A stretch of DNA of 64,000 nucleotides. Source: Rhodococcus sp. KRD197 (lineage in GTDB: Bacteria > Actinomycetota > Actinomycetes > Mycobacteriales > Mycobacteriaceae). The position numbers were made by a program, and so were the translations under genes. Under the pieces are notes generated by a model. It had not been told where the DNA came from, made no database searches, and saw only the letters and a list, made by a program, of their open reading frames with translations. This document shows positions 59,201 through 64,000 of the stretch, one piece after another; the stretch's first letter is position 1, and every line of letters begins with the position of its first letter. The DNA is taken from positions 124,001 to 188,000 of the forward strand of contig NZ_JABFAO010000006.1 of assembly GCF_017168235.1 (NCBI RefSeq), in the 5' to 3' direction.

Positions 59201-59977
59201 GGATACGCGTACTTCCTGTATCCGCCCGAGAAGCCGCTCACCGAGACTGCATACGACCGACTCGCCACCATCTCGCAGAACTCCGATCTCGGAGCCGGAA
59301 TGGCCGTGGCGATGAAGGACCTCGAAATCCGTGGCGCCGGTAACGTTCTCGGCGCAGAGCAGTCCGGTCACGTCGCAGGCGTCGGGTTCGATCTGTACGT
59401 GCGACTCGTCGGCGAAGCTGTCGAGGCATACCGTGCGGCCGCCGACGGTAGACCGATCACCACCGATGACGCCCCCAAGGAGGTGCGCATCGACCTACCC
59501 GTCGACGCTCACATTCCGCCGGATTACGTCACCAGCGACCGGTTGCGACTCGAGGCGTACCGCAAGCTAGCGGCCGCCGCCGATTCGGAAGGAATCACCG
59601 CCGTCATCGACGAAATGGTCGACCGGTACGGCCCACTTCCAGAGGAGGTCGGCCGGCTCGTCTCCGTCGCGAAGTTGCGCCTGATAGCCAAGGAATACGG
59701 TCTCACCGACGTCAATGTCAGTGGCACACAGGTCAAGATCGCACCGTTGGACCTGCCCGACTCCAAGCAACTCCGTCTCAAGCGGCTCTACCCCAGCGCG
59801 GCCTACCGCGCGACCACCGGAGTGGTGCAGTTGCCACTGCCCCGAGTGGAGGGCGGCGGCGTCGGTGCCGCGCGGGTGCGCGATGTCGAATTGGTCCAGT
59901 TCATTGCCGACCTCATACTGTCCCTCGACAGCAAACCGTCCAGGTCGGTGTTGCTGGAGCAAACTGTGGGGGTGTGA
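56282..59977 (+). CDS. mfd: Transcription-repair coupling factor Mfd
   Basis: A 1231-residue SF2 translocase that removes stalled RNA polymerase and recruits UvrA. The N-terminal UvrB-like module includes [20 protein letters not shown] and [20 protein letters not shown]. The polymerase-interaction domain is near residues 535-600 ([20 protein letters not shown]). Walker [20 protein letters not shown] is near residue 695 and the DEEQ box is [15 protein letters not shown]. The TRG motif and C-terminal domain complete the usual length. The start is TTG 56282. mazG follows with a 1-4 bp overlap. Confidence 0.96.
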   Translation: MSSDSLPDTAATSSAAASTILPDPHLALSGLVGLALRDTSLSSVTEAVGAAERTFVGPNASRPFVTAAIAARAQVLVVTATGREADDLTAELRQVLGDGVAQFPSWETLPHERLSPSADTVGRRLEVLRRLARPEDKDYGLPLQVIVTTVRSLVQPMAPGLGEIEPIGLKVGVEIDFDGLIHRLVELAYTRVDMVGKRGEFAVRGGILDIFSPTADHPVRVEFWGDEVTELRAFSVADQRSLADVEIESVIAPPCRELILTSEIRDRAAALAVDNQADAALVEMLDKLSAGIPVEGMEALLPLLQPGELELLADVLPAGAHVLLCDPERIRTRATDLVRTGQEFLEASWTAASVGGAAPLDAAAINTESLGGLSLDLGASAYRSLRQIRESAQAHGRPWWTISPLASGSGDEVELVVESIPEVRGSEELLTGVFAMLRAHVSTGGRAVIAVAGAGTATRIMERLGEAEVPAVHIESGAEPLPDVVSVLCATLHEGLILRDAGLVLVTESDLTGNRVAAAEGRKMPAKRRNQVDPLALVAGDSVVHDQHGIGRFVEMIERTIGGARREYLVIEYAPSKRGHPGDRLFVPMDSLDQLSRYVGGELPSLSKLGGSDWANTKRKARKAVREIAGELVQLYAARQAAPGHAYGPDTPWQREMEDAFGFTETMDQMTAITEVKADMEKPVPMDRVILGDVGYGKTEIAVRAAFKAVQDGKQVAVLVPTTLLAQQHLQTFTARMAAFPVTVKGLSRFTHGAESKQVMAGLADGTVDIVIGTHRLLQTGVAWKDLGLVIVDEEQRFGVEHKEHIKSLRTHVDVLTMSATPIPRTLEMSLAGIRELSTILTPPEERHPVLTYVGAYNDKQVAAAIRRELLRDGQVFFVHNRVSSIDKAAKKIRDLVPEARVATAHGQMNEETLERTVQGFWQRETDVLVCTTIIETGLDISNANTLIVERSDSLGLSQLHQLRGRVGRSRERGYAYFLYPPEKPLTETAYDRLATISQNSDLGAGMAVAMKDLEIRGAGNVLGAEQSGHVAGVGFDLYVRLVGEAVEAYRAAADGRPITTDDAPKEVRIDLPVDAHIPPDYVTSDRLRLEAYRKLAAAADSEGITAVIDEMVDRYGPLPEEVGRLVSVAKLRLIAKEYGLTDVNVSGTQVKIAPLDLPDSKQLRLKRLYPSAAYRATTGVVQLPLPRVEGGGVGAARVRDVELVQFIADLILSLDSKPSRSVLLEQTVGV

Positions 59978-60888
59978 TGACAGTAGTGCTGCTCGATCCT
60001 CTCCGGCCGACGATGGTGCCCGCCGAGGCCATCGAGTTTCTCAGTGGAATAGTCGAATTCACCGAGGAAGTGCCCGTTCGGACGCGCTGGTTGTTCTCCG
60101 GGGCAGCGCATGCCTTCGGCTCTGCGGAGGTACTCGTCAGCACTGATCCTGGCAATCGAGACGTGCAGGCGCGCATCTCCCGGGGTGAGCAGGTCATTGC
60201 GTCGCCGAACCTCCCCGGAGACGATCTGATCGCGGCCGTGATGCTGATGGATCGACTGCGAACCATCGGCGGATGGGAGGCGCAGCAGACGCACGCATCG
60301 TTGAGCGGCTACCTCCTCGAGGAAACCTACGAACTACTCGATGCCATCCACAGCGGCAATCTGCTCGATCTCAAAGAAGAACTAGGGGACATCCTCCTGC
60401 AGGTGCTCTTCCACTCCCGCATCGCGCAGGACGCGTCGGAGAATGCCTTCGATGTCGACGATGTCGCAGCCGGCTTGGTGGCCAAGCTGACGCACCGAAC
60501 CCCACATCTCACCGACGGTTCGACCGGTCCCATCGATGTTGCGGCGCAAGAGAAAGCATGGGAAGAGCGGAAGGCCTCGGAGAAGGCGCGAGAATCCTGC
60601 CTCGACGGCATCGCGATGGCTCAGCCCGCTCTGGCTCTCGCGCAGAAGGTGATCGCCCGGGCGAGCAAAGCCGGCCTACCCGAGGACCTCGTACCGGACG
60701 AGCTGCGGACCGTGCACATCGGCCTCGACCACAGCCACGGCGGCGAAAGTGCAGAAGACCTGCTGCGCAGAAACGTACTGACCTTCGCCAGCCGTATCCG
60801 TGAGGCCGAGCAGTCGGCGAAGAATCACGGCGCCGAACCCGGGCATTTGTCTGCCATCGAATGGATCGAGAACTGGGGTCGGCGGTAG
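59977..60888 (+). CDS. mazG: Nucleoside triphosphate pyrophosphohydrolase MazG
   Basis: A 303-residue MazG-family protein. The catalytic acidic motif is in SGYLLEETYELLDAIHSGNL and LKEELGDILLQVLFHSRIAQ. An N-terminal extension of about 100 residues (VVLLDPLRPTMVPAEAIEFL) precedes the core, as in mycobacterial MazG. It hydrolyses non-canonical or oxidised dNTPs. ATG 59977 overlaps the mfd stop, and GTG 59974 would add one residue. Confidence 0.92.
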   Translation: MTVVLLDPLRPTMVPAEAIEFLSGIVEFTEEVPVRTRWLFSGAAHAFGSAEVLVSTDPGNRDVQARISRGEQVIASPNLPGDDLIAAVMLMDRLRTIGGWEAQQTHASLSGYLLEETYELLDAIHSGNLLDLKEELGDILLQVLFHSRIAQDASENAFDVDDVAAGLVAKLTHRTPHLTDGSTGPIDVAAQEKAWEERKASEKARESCLDGIAMAQPALALAQKVIARASKAGLPEDLVPDELRTVHIGLDHSHGGESAEDLLRRNVLTFASRIREAEQSAKNHGAEPGHLSAIEWIENWGRR

Positions 60889-60920
60889 TTCGGTTGTTGG
60901 TCGCCCGCCCTCCCTTTTTG

Positions 60921-60971
60921 GCATGAATGGCACATTCAAGCTGTCTAGGCGTATGAATGTGCCATTGATGC
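60921..60971. repeat. Inverted repeat after mazG
   Basis: GCATGAATGGCACATTCA (60921-60938) and TGAATGTGCCATTGATGC (60954-60971) pair with one mismatch. The outer GGCATGAATGG matches the repeat at 28350-28410. It lies between mazG and the convergent lipoprotein pseudogene. Confidence 0.85.
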
Positions 60972-60990
60972 GGTGGGTTGCGGTTTGTTG

Positions 60991-61108
60991 GTGAGCGAAT
61001 GTCACCTTTGCTCACCTCGAGTGACCGAATGGGGCATTCGTACACTCTGAGTGACTCGGTGTGACATTCGCTGGGTTCGGAGTGACCGACTGTGACATTC
61101 GCTCACCG
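60991..61108. repeat. Four-unit array of about 30-bp imperfect repeats
   Basis: Units begin at 60991, 61021, 61051 and 61082, each starting GTGA(C/G) and holding variants of GAATG-TGA-CATTCGCT. That core is a short inverted repeat (GAATG/CATTC). Units are diverged and directly adjacent with no spacers. A second array of the same unit lies at 62621-62746, on the other side of the two intervening genes. Confidence 0.8.
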
Positions 61109-61243
61109 TTGTAGGCCTACTTTGGCCCAGCCTGGCCAATCGCGATCGAATTATCTTGCTCGGTGTCGTCGTACACTGTGAAGAACTTCTGGAAGACCGC
61201 CTGCATGTCCTGGGGCCATTGCATGTCCTCGGGGTGAGTCGAC

Positions 61244-61770
61244 TCAAGAGGGCGGCAGGGAAGACGAGATCGCTTCGGTGTGCTCTCGGACAATCGCGCA
61301 TAGATCACCCGGGTCCGTCCGCGTGCGCTTCCGCGACGCATTGAAAGTTGCTACCCCTGATTGGGTGGCAAACGCGATGTCGCATGAGTCCGAGGACTCT
61401 GCAACTTCGAGCTTGTATTGGTACGCGTCGCGGCCATCGATCGTTGTAGGGTTCAACTCTGTAATTCGTTCATCTTTGACTACGTCCTGAACCGTGTGCT
61501 CGGGGAAAAGAAAATCGAGTAGAAGTACCACGCTGGTTGTGACGAACTCTGCCAAGTGCAAATGTCCCAACCTGGAGTTATGTACCCCTTCTCTGCCATA
61601 GAGTCCTTCGACGCAGGGTCGAGTCCGGCAGCGGCGATGGCGTCGTCTGGGATGGTGCAGGGGTCGAAGGGGTCAGTCTGGCCTGCGGTGGCGGTACCGG
61701 TGACGTCTGCGGAGCACCCTGCGACCAGCGTCAGCGCCGTGACCGCTGTCAGCAGCAACCGCAGTTTCAC
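61244..61770 (-). pseudogene. DUF3558-type lipoprotein gene with frameshift
   Basis: From GTG 61770 the frame encodes a lipoprotein signal peptide (VKLRLLLTAVTALTLVAGCS) and a DUF3558-like start (DPFDPCTIPDDAIAAAGLDP, GWDICTWQSSSQ), then stops at 61480. The rest of the domain (EHTVQDVVKDERITELNPTT, DSCDIAFATQSG, LCAIVREHTEA) continues in another frame to 61244. One missing base in the G4/C4 run at 61502-61505 would restore a single frame. It may be a true recent pseudogene or a sequencing error. DUF3558 lipoproteins are common in Nocardiaceae and have unknown function. GC content is lower than that of the neighbours. Confidence 0.75.
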
Positions 61771-61896
61771 TCGTCCCCCTCGTCGCCCAAGAATCTCCTC
61801 GACAGGTTGGGCGCAAGCCCCCACAGTTCGGTTCCATTCGCGCCGCTGGATCGGGCTGCTTGCGCCAGCGGCGCGAACTCTCCCCTGAACCCCGAG

Positions 61897-62538
61897 CTAC
61901 TTCCTCCAGAACAGGTGGTGTTCGACTCCGCTTCGGCTGGGAACGACTTCGTGCTCGAATCGGTCGTCGAGCTCGTCGGGTGATTCCCAGAGCTTGAGCC
62001 CCGTCCCGAATTCGATGGGGGAGACAGTGACGTGCATGGTGTCGACAAGATCCGCGTCGAGAAATTCTCGGATGGTGGTGACGCCGCCGCCGAGCCGCAC
62101 ATCGCGGCCGAGTGCTGCTTCCTTCGCCTGTTGGAGCACACTTGCTGGTTCGCCGCTCACGAAGTGGAACGTAGTGTCGGATAGCGTGATCGATGGCCGA
62201 GTGTGATGGGTCATGACGAACACTGGCGTATGGAAGGGTGGCTCGTCGCCCCACCAGCCCTGCCATTCGAGATCTGCCCAGGGGCCGCGCTGCGGTCCGA
62301 ACTTGTTTCGGCCCATGATTTCGGCGCCGATGTTGTGGGAGAAATCGCGAGTGAAGTAGTCGTCGAGGCCGCGGCTGCCGCCAGGATCCGTACGGTTCGG
62401 CCAGCTCGCGGTGGCTCCGGCCCACGCAAACATCCCCTGATGGTCGAGCCCGAACGGGCTGTCGAAGCTCTGGTCGACGCCCGCGGCGATTCCGTCACGG
62501 GAGACCCCGAAATTCTGAACCCGAACTAACTGCTGCAT
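61897..62538 (-). CDS. Dihydrofolate-reductase-like (RibD C-terminal) family protein
   Basis: A 213-residue RibD_C-domain protein. The N-terminus VRVQNFGVSRDGIAAGVDQS is followed by GAEIMGRNKFGPQRGPWADL, then HTPVFVMTHHTRPSITLSDT, DVRLGGGVTTIREFLDADLV and the C-terminal EHHLFWRK. These proteins bind NADPH and reduce unknown small substrates, and many copies occur in actinobacteria. It is flanked on both sides by repeat arrays of the same 30-bp unit. ATG 62538 is the likely start. Confidence 0.88.
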   Translation of the reverse strand: MQQLVRVQNFGVSRDGIAAGVDQSFDSPFGLDHQGMFAWAGATASWPNRTDPGGSRGLDDYFTRDFSHNIGAEIMGRNKFGPQRGPWADLEWQGWWGDEPPFHTPVFVMTHHTRPSITLSDTTFHFVSGEPASVLQQAKEAALGRDVRLGGGVTTIREFLDADLVDTMHVTVSPIEFGTGLKLWESPDELDDRFEHEVVPSRSGVEHHLFWRK

Positions 62539-62620
62539 TGCCTACTCCCGCCGTCGATGGTGTCCTACGAGATGCAGACTCGACAACACCTGCAAACTCA
62601 TCGCTGCGTTGGGCTCGGCG

Positions 62621-62746
62621 AGACCGAATGTGACATTCGCTATCGCCGAGGTGAGCGAATGCGCCATTCGCACACTCTGAGTGACCGAATGTGACATTCG
62701 CTCCGGCCCGGCCAAATTGACCGAATGTGACATTCGCTCCGGCCCG
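62621..62746. repeat. Second array of about 30-bp imperfect repeats
   Basis: Units start near 62621, 62651, 62681 and 62717. Three contain the exact core ACCGAATGTGACATTCGCT. The second has GCGCCATTCGCACACTCTGA, almost the same as the second unit of the 60991 array. The last two units also share CTCCGGCCCG after the core. The array lies between the RibD-like gene start and the DyP peroxidase end. Confidence 0.85.
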
Positions 62747-62759
62747 CCCGCAGCAAACC

Positions 62760-64000
62760 TCAACCGAACAAGGTCGATCCCCAGTAGTCTGACTCGCCCA
62801 ACCCCGGGGGACACGCGAATACGGCCGATCCGACGTGTTGGATGTATTCGTTCATCGCATCGTTGCGGGCCAGTGCACGCTGCATGGGCACGAACTGGGT
62901 CAGGGGATCGCGGCAGTAGGCGATGAAGAACAATCCGGCATCGAGGTGCCCGAAGCCGTCGGACCCGTCGGTGAAGTTGTAGCCGCGCCGCAGAATCTGC
63001 ACTCCGCCGAGCTCCTCCTTCGAGGCCAATCGCACGTGTGCGGCGGTGTCGATCAACGGCCCGTCGGGGCCCTTCGAGTCCAGGTCCAGCGGATCGAATT
63101 CGTCGGAGTAACCGAGCGGTGCGCCAACCCCCTTGCTGCGCCCGATCACCCTTTCCTGTTCCTTCAAGGTGGTCCTGTCCCAGGACTCGATGAGCATGCG
63201 GATGCGTCGCGCAACGAGGTACGAGCCGCCGGCCATCCATGGCTGATCGTCGGCATCGGAAACCCACACGAAGTCCTCGAGCAGCGACGGGTCCTCGGCT
63301 TTGAGATTCGCAGTCCCGTCCTTGAACCCGAACAGATTCCGCGGTGTGGCCTGTGAGGTCGACGTCGACGAGGTGCGTCCGAACCCCAGCTGTGACCATT
63401 TGACCGACACTGTGCCGAAGCCGACACGAGCCAGGTTTCGGATCGCGTGGACGGCGACCTGCGGGTCGTTGGCGCATGCCTGGATGCACAGGTCACCGCC
63501 GGAGCGTCGGGCATCGAGGTTGTCGCCGGGGAAGTGCTGCAGGTCGGCCAAGGAGGCGGGCCGAAACTCGGAGAGGCCGAACCTGTCGAACAGACCGGGC
63601 CCGAACCCGATCGTCAGCGTCAACGACGAGGCCGCGAGCCCCAGGGCCTCACCGGTATCGGTCGGGACCTTGTATTCCCCATCGCCGACGGCACCGTCGG
63701 GGAACGTTTCTTCGCCCCGGACCAGCCGCTCGGCCATGTCGGTCCACTCCCGCAGCAGAGCGACGAACTCCTCCCGCGAATCGGTCGTGATATCGAACGC
63801 GACGAAGTGCATGCGGTCCTGAGCTGGCGTGACGATGCCGGCTTGGTGGTCACCGCGGAAGGCCACGACGTCCGATGCCGCATCGGGGGACGAGTTACCA
63901 GCCGCGTAACCCCCGACCGCTCCCGCGCCTACCAGCGCGGCGCCGGCCCCGACGGCACCGAAGAGGCGCCGTCGGGAAAAAGCGCCAGACTTACTGTCCT
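62760..64000 (-). CDS. Tat-exported DyP-type (EfeB-like) haem peroxidase, 5' end outside window
   Basis: At least 413 residues are present. The visible N-terminal part has a twin-arginine signal (AFSRRRLFGAVGAGAALVG), a Gly/Ala-rich h-region and a short linker. The mature enzyme starts near VVAFRGDHQAGIVTPAQDRM. The DyP GxxDG motif is in NLFGFKDGTANLKAEDPSL. The probable proximal His is in LIDTAAHVRLASKEELGG. The C-terminal LDAGLFFIAYCRDPLTQFVP is typical. Family members oxidise dyes or strip iron from haem. Whether an EfeUO iron transporter lies upstream cannot be seen. Confidence 0.92.
   Translation of the reverse strand, partial: DSKSGAFSRRRLFGAVGAGAALVGAGAVGGYAAGNSSPDAASDVVAFRGDHQAGIVTPAQDRMHFVAFDITTDSREEFVALLREWTDMAERLVRGEETFPDGAVGDGEYKVPTDTGEALGLAASSLTLTIGFGPGLFDRFGLSEFRPASLADLQHFPGDNLDARRSGGDLCIQACANDPQVAVHAIRNLARVGFGTVSVKWSQLGFGRTSSTSTSQATPRNLFGFKDGTANLKAEDPSLLEDFVWVSDADDQPWMAGGSYLVARRIRMLIESWDRTTLKEQERVIGRSKGVGAPLGYSDEFDPLDLDSKGPDGPLIDTAAHVRLASKEELGGVQILRRGYNFTDGSDGFGHLDAGLFFIAYCRDPLTQFVPMQRALARNDAMNEYIQHVGSAVFACPPGLGESDYWGSTLFG

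Noticed and set aside
61117-61341. Separate leftward gene downstream of the DUF3558 pseudogene
   Set aside because: The tail reads plausibly (for example MQWPQDMQAVFQKFF), but most of the frame overlaps the DUF3558 domain, no RBS is seen and no family was recognised. It is left unannotated and could be revisited if the frameshift is resolved.
60991-62746. CRISPR-like arrays
   Set aside because: Units are about 30 bp, but they are diverged, directly adjacent and without unique spacers, and no cas genes are present.

Overview
The window is a stretch of high-GC actinobacterial chromosome, most likely Rhodococcus or a close relative in the Nocardiaceae. The signs are a G5/DUF348-type RpfB, a complete ergothioneine cluster, a wax ester synthase/DGAT, an actinobacterial protein O-mannosyltransferase, frequent GTG and TTG starts, and many 4-bp ATGA/GTGA gene overlaps. 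From memory, a core of the gene order (arcA, pmt, rsmI, metG, tatD, rpfB, rsmA, ispE, acyl-CoA synthetase, pth, rplY, prs, glmU, TetR, mfd, mazG) follows the Mycobacterium tuberculosis Rv1001-Rv1021 block. Several accessory modules are set into or beside that backbone.

Region by region: 1-3.2 kb holds a MarR fragment, two tandem very small peptide genes (37 and 28 aa) each ending in a strong hairpin, a coupled pair of GyrI-like ligand-binding proteins and a TetR regulator of the gamma-butyrolactone-receptor type. 3.2-6 kb holds a ferredoxin-reductase-like protein paired with a sulfite-oxidase-fold molybdoenzyme, an SDR and SoxR. 6-15.4 kb holds the most unusual locus: a post-translationally modified peptide (azole RiPP/TOMM) system with precursor, RRE/E1-like partner, alpha/beta hydrolase, YcaO cyclodehydratase, MFS exporter and a separate SagB dehydrogenase. 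It lies directly beside a FecBCD-type metallophore ABC importer. Two AT-rich Fur/Zur-type palindromes lie at the precursor promoter and at the divergent importer promoter.

15.4-38.9 kb is the conserved backbone (arcA to rplY) with added lipid genes (HSL-type esterase, WS/DGAT, acyl-CoA synthetase), an ABC-F protein and regulators. 39-51 kb is a second accessory block: a phosphoribosyltransferase/erythromycin-esterase fusion, egtE divergent from egtABCD, and a two-component system upstream of a MacB/FtsX-type ABC transporter. 51.8-60.9 kb returns to backbone (prs-glmU, tRNA-Gln, TetR, mfd, mazG) with an extra butyrolactone-receptor-like TetR inserted. 60.9-64 kb ends with two 30-bp repeat arrays around a frameshifted DUF3558 lipoprotein gene and a RibD-like reductase, then a Tat-exported DyP peroxidase that runs off the window.

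Working model for the main locus (inference): metal starvation releases a Fur-family repressor. The precursor is then transcribed in excess over the enzyme genes because a hairpin separates them. Ser/Thr residues next to His are cyclised to oxazoles, the peptide is trimmed and exported by the MFS protein, and the metal-loaded product is taken back by the adjacent ABC importer. No step of this has been tested here. Convergent gene ends throughout the window carry related long palindromes, which look like bidirectional terminators or a mobile palindromic repeat family.
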